Under the pieces are notes generated by a model. That model had not been told where the DNA came from and made no database searches. It worked only from the letters and a program-made list of their open reading frames with translations. This document shows, one piece after another, positions 6,121-12,297 of a stretch of 12,297 nucleotides of DNA. Every line of letters begins with the position of its first letter. Position 1 is the first letter of the stretch. The translations under genes were made by a program, and so were the position numbers. Origin of the DNA: Helicobacteraceae bacterium (GTDB taxonomy: Bacteria; Campylobacterota; Campylobacteria; Campylobacterales; Sulfurimonadaceae); the NCBI GenBank assembly GCA_027061425.1, contig JALSUN010000073.1:1-12297 (forward strand). Reading direction: 5' to 3'.

Positions 6121-6690
6121 CAGTTTGAGTGCTTCTTGGTACTCTTGAGGATGGTTTAGGTTTTTAAACGGTGCTTCATCTTCGAACTTAACATAGGTTG
6201 TTTTGACATTTTTTAGCAGTTTTCCCAAACGATGATCATCTTGAGTGAGCATCTTCTCAAACTGTGGTAGAAGTCTTCGGTTGTAGAGTCCACACATAGG
6301 GTGCGTTCCCTGTACTGTTGTAGCAACGACAGTATCCTCATCTGTATATACCTCTAGTAAAGTCTTAATCTCCGCCTCACTAACAAACGGTGTATCTACA
6401 CTAATCACAAAAATAGTCTCATCCTCTATCTGTTGAAACATGCTTACAAAACCAGCAGTGGGAGCATAGAGACCTTGTGTGGGTGGATCTAAAAGCAGAG
6501 GTACTGTGAAGTCAAACTTGTTCTCTTTAGTGGAGATGTAAACAGTTTCAAAAAGCTTAGAAAGCCGATGGTATTGAAACTCTGCCAGTGAACTAAACCC
6601 TCCAAAAGGCAGAAGCGCCTTGTCTGAACCCATACGAGAACTTTTTCCACCAGCAAAAATAACACAGGGTATATCAAAGGGGTTTTTCAT
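6115..6690 (-). CDS. mobA: MobA, molybdenum cofactor guanylyltransferase
   Basis: Transfers GMP from GTP to molybdopterin, giving the guanine dinucleotide form used by DMSO-reductase-family enzymes such as periplasmic nitrate reductase and formate dehydrogenase. The 191 residues show the GTP-binding signature A-G-G-K-S-S-R-M-G-S-D-K (13-24), the metal-binding S-V-D-T-P-F (97-102, Asp99), H-P-M-C-G-L-Y (130-136) and the C-terminal N-L-N-H-P (177-181). All are typical of MobA and the length is normal. Its ATG overlaps the stop of the fetB-like gene by ATGA (6687-6690), so it is translationally coupled to that gene. Its 3' end overlaps the convergent NIT-like gene by 6 bases. It is separated from moaC by the NIT-like gene on the other strand, so these two cofactor genes are neighbours but not one operon. 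Confidence 0.93.
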   Translation of the reverse strand: MKNPFDIPCVIFAGGKSSRMGSDKALLPFGGFSSLAEFQYHRLSKLFETVYISTKENKFDFTVPLLLDPPTQGLYAPTAGFVSMFQQIEDETIFVISVDTPFVSEAEIKTLLEVYTDEDTVVATTVQGTHPMCGLYNRRLLPQFEKMLTQDDHRLGKLLKNVKTTYVKFEDEAPFKNLNHPQEYQEALKLL

Positions 6691-7400
6691 GAGGACGTCT
6701 CTTTTGATTTAAAGTAAGGTTGTGCAAGTTTCAAAAAGATCAACACAGATAAACCTGAAGCGCCAAAGATCATCGCCATGACCATGATCTGGTAGTGTGC
6801 TGCGATGAGGGGAGAGACACCAGTGAGGATCTGTCCTGTCATCATACCGGGTAGAGAAACAAGCCCAACAGCAAAAAGTCCATTTATAACAGGGATTAAG
6901 GCAGCTTCATAGGCTCGTGCTGAAGCAACTTTATATTCAAGACTATTGGCCAGCTCTGCATTAAGACGTTCAGAAGCTAAAGAGATGGCGGTCATAGCAT
7001 TGGCAAAGATCATACCGGCAAGAGGAATCATGTAGCTGGCCTGATACCAAGGGTCCAGACCGATAACTACTTGTGTAATCAACAAGAGTGTTAAACCTCC
7101 CCCTAGTCCGATGCTGAGTAGGGCTTTAAAATATAGAGGTTTTCGTTGTTCCCCAACCGTGCGTAGTGCAATCCAACTGGCGGCTGCTAACATAACAGTG
7201 AGCGTTGCCAAGATGACCAAACTGTTGTCACTTTTGAAGATATAAATCAGAAAATATCCGATGACTAAAAGTTGTAAAAGCATTCGAGAAAGGGCGTAGA
7301 GAGTGGTTTTATACTCTAGTGACTGATAGACCATAACCGCAATAACAATAACTACAGGAATAAAGGCAAATAATAGATCATATAAAGAGAGGATGTGCAT
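6687..7400 (-). CDS. fetB: FetB-like (UPF0014) ABC transporter permease
   Basis: A 237-residue integral membrane protein with about seven hydrophobic segments. The family signature P-G-M-M-T-G-Q-I-L-T-G-V-S-P (184-197) is fully present, with A-L-I-P-V-I-N (167-173) before it and Y-Q-I-M-V-M after. E. coli FetB works with the ATPase FetA in iron export and oxidative stress resistance. No fetA lies next to it here, so its ATPase must be elsewhere or the protein does something else; the metal is not evident. The ATG at 7400 has no Shine-Dalgarno, and a good extended -10 ends only 7 bases before it, so the mRNA may start at or next to the ATG. The next in-frame Met (23) is inside the first membrane segment, so M1 is preferred. 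mobA overlaps its end by 4 bases. Confidence 0.85.
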   Translation of the reverse strand: MHILSLYDLLFAFIPVVIVIAVMVYQSLEYKTTLYALSRMLLQLLVIGYFLIYIFKSDNSLVILATLTVMLAAASWIALRTVGEQRKPLYFKALLSIGLGGGLTLLLITQVVIGLDPWYQASYMIPLAGMIFANAMTAISLASERLNAELANSLEYKVASARAYEAALIPVINGLFAVGLVSLPGMMTGQILTGVSPLIAAHYQIMVMAMIFGASGLSVLIFLKLAQPYFKSKETSS

Positions 7401-7407
7401 GGAAATT

Positions 7408-7416
7408 ATTGTAGCA
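7408..7416 (-). promoter_or_regulatory. fetB-mobA promoter, extended -10 TGCTACAAT
   Basis: TGCTACAAT on the minus strand matches the extended -10 at all but one position. Its last base is 8 bases from the A of ATG 7400, predicting transcription starting at about 7400-7402, a leaderless or nearly leaderless message. The leuC terminator lies just upstream, so this unit needs its own promoter. Confidence 0.55.
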
Positions 7417-7426
7417 CAGTGCGGGT

Positions 7427-7453
7427 AAAAAGATTGCCTGCTGATGCAGGCAA
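7427..7453 (-). terminator. Rho-independent terminator of leuC
   Basis: A perfect 8-bp stem (TTGCCTGC / GCAGGCAA, arms 7434-7441 and 7446-7453) with a 4-nt loop is followed on the minus strand by TCTTTTT. It begins about 10 bases after the leuC stop. Confidence 0.92.
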
Positions 7454-7463
7454 AGGATAGAAC

Positions 7464-8729
7464 TTATAAAGAGGCTGGATCGGTGATATAACCAGTAATT
7501 GCTGATGCTGCTGCTACAGCAGAGTTGGCAAGGTAGATACCAGATGAACGGGCGCCCATACGACCTACAAAGTTACGGTTGGTGGTTGCAATAGCGACTT
7601 CACCATCACCTAAAATACCCATGTACCCACCAAGACAAGCACCACAAGTAGGATTGGAAACAACGCCACCTGCATCTATCAGGATGTCTATGTAACCTAG
7701 TTTCTCTGCTTGCTTGAAGATCTTTTGTGTGGCAGGTGTCACAATAAGACGAGTACGACGTGCTACACGCTTTCCTTTAAGAATTTCTGCTGCCATCTTA
7801 AGGTCAGAAAGACGTCCATTTGTACAAGAACCTATAAACACTTGGTCTACAGCAATCTTGTCAGAAACCGCTTGGCTAAGAGGTTTACCGTTAGATGGAA
7901 GAGATGGGTAAGCGATGACAGGCTCAAGTTTAGCAACATCGATCTCAATCACTTGAACATACTTAGCATCTGTATCAGAGTAGTGCATTTTAGGCTCACG
8001 CGCCAGGTTTTTGTCTGCTAAAAACTCTTTTGTAATGTCGTCTACAGCAATAATACCATTTTTAGCACCTGCTTCTATGGCCATGTTACAAAGACTGAAG
8101 CGGTCATCCATACTTAATGTGTCGATGGTACTACCGGTAAACTCAAGTGCTTGATAAAGTGCACCATCAACGCCAATTTGACGGATGACCTCTAAGATGA
8201 GGTCTTTTCCATAAACGTTGGGACGAAGTTCACCGTTAAAGATGACTTTAATGGACTCAGGAACTTTAAACCAGTTACCACCCGTGATCATTCCAAAAGC
8301 AAGGTCAGTTGAACCCATCCCTGTAGAAAAGGCACCTAAAGCACCGTGTGTACACGTATGAGAGTCCGCACCGATGATGACATCACCGGGAACAACAAGA
8401 CCTTTTTCAGGAAGAAGTGCATGCTCAATCCCCATATCTTTTTCATCAAAATAGTTTTTAAGGTCATGTTTGTAAGCGAACTCACGAGAGATCTTTGCCT
8501 GGTTAGCAGATGCGATATCTTTTGCAGGGATGAAGTGGTCAAGAACCAGTGCAAAACCGTCTGGGTTGGCCAGCTTCTCTGCACCACTCTCTTCGAATGC
8601 TTTAATAGAGATGGGTGTAGTGATGTCATTACCAATGATCATGTCGATGTCACAACGGATGATTTCACCAGCGAAGACCTCTTTGCCTACGTGTTCTGAA
8701 AATATTTTTTCTGTTATTGTCTGTCCCAT
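7464..8729 (-). CDS. leuC: LeuC, 3-isopropylmalate dehydratase large subunit
   Basis: Aconitase-family large subunit that, with LeuD, isomerises 2- to 3-isopropylmalate in leucine synthesis. The 421-residue length is that of the shorter LeuC/homoaconitase-like subfamily rather than the ~466-residue enterobacterial form. The [4Fe-4S] ligands are Cys302 in G-S-C-T-N-G-R and Cys362/Cys365 in N-P-T-C-G-A-C-L-G-G. Substrate and cluster motifs D-H-F-I-P (64-68), G-A-D-S-H-T-C-T-H-G (120-129) and G-A-R-S-S-G (393-398) are present. No leuD, leuB or leuA is adjacent: it sits alone between a strong terminator and its own promoter. AAAGG lies about 8 bases before the ATG. A homoaconitase or citramalate-pathway role cannot be excluded from sequence alone, but leucine synthesis is most likely. 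Confidence 0.93.
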   Translation of the reverse strand: MGQTITEKIFSEHVGKEVFAGEIIRCDIDMIIGNDITTPISIKAFEESGAEKLANPDGFALVLDHFIPAKDIASANQAKISREFAYKHDLKNYFDEKDMGIEHALLPEKGLVVPGDVIIGADSHTCTHGALGAFSTGMGSTDLAFGMITGGNWFKVPESIKVIFNGELRPNVYGKDLILEVIRQIGVDGALYQALEFTGSTIDTLSMDDRFSLCNMAIEAGAKNGIIAVDDITKEFLADKNLAREPKMHYSDTDAKYVQVIEIDVAKLEPVIAYPSLPSNGKPLSQAVSDKIAVDQVFIGSCTNGRLSDLKMAAEILKGKRVARRTRLIVTPATQKIFKQAEKLGYIDILIDAGGVVSNPTCGACLGGYMGILGDGEVAIATTNRNFVGRMGARSSGIYLANSAVAAASAITGYITDPASL

Positions 8730-8755
8730 AAATGAGCCTTTAATAGAGTATATAG

Positions 8756-8777
8756 TGTGACTTGAAATCTTGTCACA
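8756..8777. promoter_or_regulatory. Inverted repeat TGTGAC-N10-GTCACA in the leuC leader
   Basis: Perfect 6-bp arms (8756-8761 and 8772-8777) lie just downstream of the predicted leuC transcription start (about 8785), where a repressor operator or leader hairpin would act. The spacing (TGTGA-N12-TCACA) differs from the N6 of E. coli CRP sites. The regulator is unknown. Confidence 0.4.
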
Positions 8778-8791
8778 TAAAAATTGGCGCG

Positions 8792-8800
8792 ATTATACCA
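8792..8800 (-). promoter_or_regulatory. leuC promoter, extended -10 TGGTATAAT
   Basis: A perfect TGn-TATAAT on the minus strand, identical to the moaC promoter core. It predicts a start near 8785 and a leader of about 55 nt that carries the TGTGAC dyad. Confidence 0.7.
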
Positions 8801-8820
8801 TCTTTGAACTGTCTGAATTT

Positions 8821-8829
8821 TGATACAAT
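8821..8829 (+). promoter_or_regulatory. ABC exporter promoter, extended -10 TGATACAAT
   Basis: TGATACAAT matches the extended -10 with one difference and predicts a start near 8836, about 16 nt before ATG 8852 and including the AGAAGGA ribosome site. It is divergent to the leuC promoter 21 bases away. Confidence 0.6.
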
Positions 8830-8851
8830 CTAATAACAGAAGGATATTGTG

Positions 8852-9748
8852 ATGATAGAAGCAGAGAAGTTGGTGAAAAGTTTTAAAGGGGTACGTCGTG
8901 TAGATGAGGTCTCTCTACATGTCAAAAAAGGTGAAATCTTTGGTCTTTTAGGTCCAAATGCAGCGGGAAAAACGACGGTTATCCGTATGTTGTGTGGGAT
9001 CATGGAAGCAGACAACGGCAGTGTACGCATTAACAATACAAGTGTTCAAAATGCTAAAAAAGATTTTGGTTATGTAGCGCAGTATTTTGGTCAGTATGCG
9101 GAGCTGACTGTTTTTGAAAATCTGAAATTTTATGCGGAGATGTATGGAGTTAGAGATGAAAAGCGATTAGAAGCTTTAATTGAACGTTACCAATTGAGTG
9201 CTTTTAGAGACAGTGAAGCTGGTGCACTCTCTGGAGGATACAAACGGCGTTTGGCCTTGGTCTGTGCCTTAGCCCATGATCCTAAAGTACTGTTTTTAGA
9301 TGAACCTACTGCGGGGATAGACCCTGTGACGCGGAAGTTGCTTTGGGACGATTTTTATGCCTTAAGCGCTGAGGGAAAAACACTTTTTGTTACTACCCAC
9401 TACATGGAAGAAGCAGCCCGATGTCATCAGTTGGCATTTATAGCAGAAGGTAAGATGATAGCACAGGGAACGCCAAGTAGTATTAAGTCTGCATTAGGGG
9501 ACGTCTTGGTTTATAGTGTTAAAATTTCCTATACACCTGAAATGACCAAAGCGATAGATGGTGTTGATGGGGTTGTGTTAACCAACCAGTTTGGAGATGA
9601 TCTGCATATCGTGACTGAGAAGCAAGTAGACAAGCGTGTTTTGGAAGAGGTGATGGGTTCGGTTTATGGAGAAGAAATCACTTTAAGTGAGAGCGAACCG
9701 GACTTAGAAGATGTCTTTATAGCACTGACTCAAGGAGGTCGCAAATGA
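8852..9748 (+). CDS. ABC-2 type exporter ATP-binding subunit
   Basis: A 298-residue ATPase that would energise the permease encoded next. All nucleotide-binding motifs are intact: Walker A G-P-N-A-A-G-K-T (34-41), Q-loop Gln77, signature L-S-G-G-Y (126-130, Tyr instead of the usual Gln), Walker B V-L-F-L-D-E-P (146-152) with D-loop A-G-I-D, and switch His183. Residues about 215-298 form the C-terminal extension common in ABC-2/DrrA-CcmA-type exporters. ATG 8852 fits AGAAGGA (8838-8844) better than the adjacent GTG 8849. The stop overlaps the permease start as ATGA. Closest known systems are YbhF/YhhJ-like drug or lipid exporters. The substrate cannot be read from sequence, and no HlyD-type adaptor or TolC gene is adjacent. 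Confidence 0.92.
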   Translation: MIEAEKLVKSFKGVRRVDEVSLHVKKGEIFGLLGPNAAGKTTVIRMLCGIMEADNGSVRINNTSVQNAKKDFGYVAQYFGQYAELTVFENLKFYAEMYGVRDEKRLEALIERYQLSAFRDSEAGALSGGYKRRLALVCALAHDPKVLFLDEPTAGIDPVTRKLLWDDFYALSAEGKTLFVTTHYMEEAARCHQLAFIAEGKMIAQGTPSSIKSALGDVLVYSVKISYTPEMTKAIDGVDGVVLTNQFGDDLHIVTEKQVDKRVLEEVMGSVYGEEITLSESEPDLEDVFIALTQGGRK

Positions 9749-10860
9749 TTATGGCTATTGTGAAGAAGGAACTTTTACAACTGCGTAGAGACCCTAGACT
9801 GATGGGATTAATCATTGTGATGCCTCTTGTGTTGATGATACTTTTTGCAGTGGCACTTAAACTTGAACCCAACAATGTCAAAATGGCGTATTTGGATGAA
9901 GACCGTTCTTTTTTCTCTGATCTTATAAAAACAGGGCTCTGGAGTGATGGCTATTTTGAGATGTATGAAGTCAAGACCGAGGCTGACATCATAGAGGAGA
10001 TCCGCTCGGGTCGTGCCAAGTCTGGGATGCATATCTCTAAAGACTTTTCCGCACTTTTAACGGAGAACCAACAGCCTCACATCACACTGTATGTTGATGG
10101 TACTATGCCTTCACTGACTACGGCTATGAAGTATAATTCCAGTGCAGCGACCGATGAAGGTGTGACTAATGATATGTATTTTTTGGATGAGGACGCCCCT
10201 AACACAGTCATAGCTGAGGCACCTTTTGTGATGGATACGGAGATACTTTTTAATCCTGATGAAAAAGAGACCTGGTTTTTTCTTCCGGGAGTTATTGGGG
10301 TACTCATCATGCAGATTGCTCTGATACTGACTGGGATCACCATCGTTAGAGAACGTGAGCAACACACACTAGAACAGCTCTTTGTGACCCCTATCTCTAA
10401 GTTTAGTTTTATCATCGGAAAACTGTTGCCATATGTCGTTATCACCCTGATAGACTTTTATGTCATTTTAGGTGTGGGATGGCTCTTATTTGACTTGCCC
10501 CAACCCTCATCACATCTTCTTCTATTCGCTTTAGCATTTGTTTATGTGGCAGTGATGATCTCTTTGGGTCTCTTCATCTCTCTTATCTCTCAAACCCAAC
10601 AGCAGGCGATGTTTGTTGCCATTTTCATCATTGTACCTTCTATCTTACTTTCTGGTTTTATCTTCCCCATAGAAGCCATTCCCGCTTCTGTACGGGTCAT
10701 AAGTTATCTTCTTCCTTTTACCTATTTCGTAGAGATTATTAGAGGGTTACTTATAAAACAGACACTCTTGGTTGATCTGCTTCCAGCGTATGGTGCATTG
10801 ATGGCTTTTGTAGTTGTCTTTGTTAGTGCGAGTGTGATGAAGTTTAAAAGGTCGTTATAG
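9745..10860 (+). CDS. ABC-2 type exporter permease
   Basis: A 371-residue membrane component with the standard ABC2_membrane_3 layout. One membrane helix (about 20-40) leads to a large periplasmic domain (about 41-180, polar, no cysteines seen), followed by five membrane helices (about 180-365). The conserved V-R-E-R-E-Q-H-T-L-E-Q-L-F-V-T-P-I coupling segment lies at about 200-216, and a S-G-F-I-F-P-I-E-A-I-P-A-S loop is near 307-319, both typical of YbhS/YbhR/YhhJ permeases. Only one permease is present, so it would act as a homodimer. The start overlaps the ATPase stop by 4 bases. Its stop lies inside the terminator shared with the convergent lipoprotein gene. Confidence 0.92.
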   Translation: MIMAIVKKELLQLRRDPRLMGLIIVMPLVLMILFAVALKLEPNNVKMAYLDEDRSFFSDLIKTGLWSDGYFEMYEVKTEADIIEEIRSGRAKSGMHISKDFSALLTENQQPHITLYVDGTMPSLTTAMKYNSSAATDEGVTNDMYFLDEDAPNTVIAEAPFVMDTEILFNPDEKETWFFLPGVIGVLIMQIALILTGITIVREREQHTLEQLFVTPISKFSFIIGKLLPYVVITLIDFYVILGVGWLLFDLPQPSSHLLLFALAFVYVAVMISLGLFISLISQTQQQAMFVAIFIIVPSILLSGFIFPIEAIPASVRVISYLLPFTYFVEIIRGLLIKQTLLVDLLPAYGALMAFVVVFVSASVMKFKRSL

Positions 10861-10871
10861 ACCTATTTTTT
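10845..10871. terminator. Bidirectional terminator between convergent genes
   Basis: A 5-bp stem (AGGTC / GACCT, arms 10849-10853 and 10860-10864) with a 6-base loop is followed on the plus strand by ATTTTTT. On the minus strand the same stem is followed by TTTT. It overlaps both stop codons, which are only 2 bases apart. The stem is short, so efficiency is uncertain. Confidence 0.6.
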
Positions 10872-11477
10872 AGGAGGAAGGGCAGGGGTTGTTTTGTCGA
10901 GGGTCTCTAGGAGATGCTGTTCTCGCTCTTCTGAAAGGTTACCACTCGCAATGGTATCTAGTATTTTCTCTGCCATTTTAACTTGTAACTCTTTTTCTCT
11001 TAGGTACATCTCTTTTTGAAGGTTCTCCTCATGGATTTTAATCTTGTCTTCACGACGTTTTTTGAAGATATAAAAGGTGAGACTTAACAGTGCAAAAAAG
11101 GCTAAGGCTGCGATAACCAGCGTGGAGTTTTTAAAGGCATATTTACTCTCTTGTACAAAAGTTGAAAGGTTGTGCTCTTTGACGGCGAGTTCATTTTTGG
11201 TTTGTAACTCTAAGCGTTTGCTCTTCTCTTCCATCTTTTTAAGCTCTAAATCGCGCTCTTTATTAATTTTAGCGATCTCTTTTTGGCTCTCTGCTTGGAT
11301 GGTGGCGATCGTAATTGCACTCTCCTCTTTTTTCTTTTTTACGGTATAAACACGAGCTTTGTCACTGGGTTTATGTCCCATAATATAAGGGTCTTGACGG
11401 TTGTTGTTCCCACCGCCGCAGGCGGTGATAAAAAGAAGGGAGAATAGTAAAATAGTAAGTGTAGAGAATCGTTTCAT
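10863..11477 (-). CDS. Lipoprotein with internal membrane span and coiled-coil regions
   Basis: A 204-residue protein I cannot assign to a named family. It opens with a lipoprotein signal (M-K-R, hydrophobic core, lipobox I-T-A-C with Cys20, then G-G-G). A highly charged helical segment (about 48-105, rich in Lys and Glu) is likely coiled coil. A single membrane helix follows at about 117-138 and is flanked by K-K-R-R, which would face the cytoplasm. The rest (142-190) is another charged helical tail (E-E-N-L-Q-K-E-M), ending P-A-L-P-P-K-K. The predicted form is therefore lipid-anchored outside the inner membrane with a cytoplasmic tail, an unusual arrangement. It lies 28 bases after the phoH-like gene and is probably co-transcribed. 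No Shine-Dalgarno is visible before ATG 11477. It could instead be a plain single-pass protein with an uncleaved N-terminal anchor. Confidence 0.78.
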   Translation of the reverse strand: MKRFSTLTILLFSLLFITACGGGNNNRQDPYIMGHKPSDKARVYTVKKKKEESAITIATIQAESQKEIAKINKERDLELKKMEEKSKRLELQTKNELAVKEHNLSTFVQESKYAFKNSTLVIAALAFFALLSLTFYIFKKRREDKIKIHEENLQKEMYLREKELQVKMAEKILDTIASGNLSEEREQHLLETLDKTTPALPPKK

Positions 11478-11485
11478 AACGTTAT
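11476..11485. repeat. 10-bp palindrome ATAACGTTAT at the lipoprotein start codon
   Basis: A perfect palindrome that includes the first two bases of the start codon and occupies the place where a Shine-Dalgarno would be expected. A TAGAAT box (minus strand, 11484-11489) overlaps it. It could be an operator over a leaderless start, or chance. Confidence 0.3.
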
Positions 11486-11505
11486 TCTACACAATGTTGT
11501 TAAAT

Positions 11506-12297
11506 CTAAAGGTTTTTGTCAAACCAATTAGCAACCTCACTCCTGATAGTGTGTCGTAACTGAACACCTGCTACAAAATCAGTATGTTGCGCTTTTTGAA
11601 GTAGTGAGACCAGGGCATTGCGACGTTTGGAAAGAAAAGGGTGGTCTATTTGATGGGGGTCACCCATGATGACAAGGCGGGTCTCATCTCCCATACGCGT
11701 GCCTATAAGTTTCAAGGTGGCATTGGTCATGTTCTGTGCCTCATCGATGATGACAAATTTACGAGAGATGGTAGTGCCTCGTAGGTGCGCGATGTCCATT
11801 ACTTCGATGTTGTACTTCGCCATGAACTGTTCGGTGGCATTTTCTCTCTGCATGGAGTTGGTGTTGCCTGTGTACTCTACTTTGGCATCTATGGAGTGTT
11901 TGGTCTGATGCTCTATGGTGTAGTTTACTGCAGAGTAGAGGGGGTACATAAAGTAGCCAAGTTTTTGGTCTTGATCCCCTTTTCTAAAGCCCAATTCTGC
12001 TTGCTGATCCGTAGCCGTTACGGTGTTGCGAGAGTAGACAATACCTTCTATAATGCCTTCTTTGACCAATTCCAAACCTGCCTGCAAAGCGACAAGTGTC
12101 TTACCTGAACCGGTGGAACCCGCTACGACAGTGATACTGTTTTGAGGGTGGGTCATAATGGAGAAGTAGAACTTCTGCTCGAGGTTGATAGGACGTACAA
12201 GATCAGCATCAAAATACTCTCCAAACCGTTTGTCAAAATCACACCACTCTAAACCACCATTAAGGGTCAACGCATAACGTTGTACCCCTGTTTCATA
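11506..12297 (-). CDS. PhoH-family ATPase (5' end outside window)
   Basis: A cytoplasmic P-loop ATPase of the PhoH family, of which 263 residues are visible. The frame is open to the window edge (it reads Y-E-T-G-V-Q-R-Y-A before TTG 12270), so that TTG is internal and the real start lies outside. Visible residue numbers: Walker A G-S-T-G-S-G-K-T (60-67), Walker B F-V-I-I-D-E-A-Q-N (181-189), and then the helicase-like V-I-M-G-D-P-H-Q-I-D. The sequence upstream of the P-loop suggests the PhoH2 type, which carries an N-terminal PIN ribonuclease domain, but that domain is not in view. PhoH2 proteins couple RNA unwinding with RNase activity in characterised bacteria; plain PhoH is a phosphate-starvation-associated ATPase. 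The coupled downstream gene is the membrane lipoprotein above. Confidence 0.9.
   Translation of the reverse strand, partial: YETGVQRYALTLNGGLEWCDFDKRFGEYFDADLVRPINLEQKFYFSIMTHPQNSITVVAGSTGSGKTLVALQAGLELVKEGIIEGIVYSRNTVTATDQQAELGFRKGDQDQKLGYFMYPLYSAVNYTIEHQTKHSIDAKVEYTGNTNSMQRENATEQFMAKYNIEVMDIAHLRGTTISRKFVIIDEAQNMTNATLKLIGTRMGDETRLVIMGDPHQIDHPFLSKRRNALVSLLQKAQHTDFVAGVQLRHTIRSEVANWFDKNL

Noticed and set aside
6126..6143. GAGTGC/GTACTC stem as a terminator between the NIT-like gene and mobA
   Set aside because: It contains a wobble pair, lies inside mobA coding sequence and is not followed by a T-run on either strand.
12268..12270. TTG as the start of the PhoH-family gene
   Set aside because: The frame is open to the window edge and the protein lacks the family's N-terminal part, so the gene is simply cut by the window.
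1..12297. CRISPR arrays, tRNA or rRNA genes, prophage or defence islands
   Set aside because: No regularly spaced repeats, cloverleaf or rRNA-like segments, integrases or transposases were seen. The genes are mostly core metabolism.

Overview
The window looks like a chromosomal segment of a sulfur-oxidising Campylobacterota (Epsilonproteobacteria) of the Sulfurimonas/Sulfurovum type. The evidence is a soxC-soxD pair, short tightly packed operons, AT-rich spacers, and promoters that show a clear extended -10 (TGnTATAAT) but poor -35 boxes. Genus-level assignment is inference. No rRNA, tRNA, CRISPR array, insertion sequence or phage gene was found.

Layout. (1) 1-2433, minus strand: soxC (Tat-exported molybdenum sulfur dehydrogenase) followed with a 1-base overlap by soxD (diheme cytochrome c with a lipoprotein signal, cut by the window edge). 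(2) 2434-2815: a gene-free, AT-rich leader/promoter region. It holds an 80-bp near-palindrome with 30-nt arms, a small perfect palindrome, and the terminator of the next operon. (3) 2816-5151, minus strand: moaC, a DUF493 gene, and two uncharacterised genes (350 and 153 codons) that probably also have their own promoter. (4) 5152-5280: a divergent promoter region with two extended -10 boxes and an FNR/CRP-type dyad centred at -41.5 of the rightward promoter. (5) 5281-6120, plus strand: a secreted stand-alone protein resembling the NIT nitrate/nitrite-sensing fold. (6) 6115-7400, minus strand: a fetB-like membrane protein overlapping mobA by ATGA; fetB may be translated from a leaderless mRNA. 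(7) 7464-8729, minus strand: leuC with a strong terminator. (8) 8852-10860, plus strand: a two-gene ABC-2 exporter (ATPase and permease). (9) 10863-12297, minus strand: a PhoH-family ATPase (5' end outside the window) followed by a lipoprotein with an internal membrane span and a charged C-terminal tail. A bidirectional terminator separates (8) and (9).

How the genes may work together. SoxC and SoxD form the sulfane dehydrogenase that oxidises the SoxY-bound sulfane sulfur. SoxC belongs to the sulfite oxidase family, which uses Mo-molybdopterin. MoaC makes the pterin precursor for all molybdenum enzymes. MobA makes the guanylated form used by DMSO-reductase-family enzymes such as periplasmic nitrate reductase. 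A secreted NIT-like protein between moaC and mobA, behind an apparent FNR/CRP-family site, suggests a link to anaerobic nitrate respiration. That link is inferred from neighbourhood only.

The least explained items are the long hairpin before soxC, the solo NIT-like gene with its operator, the 350/153-codon pair, and the PhoH-associated lipoprotein with a membrane span.
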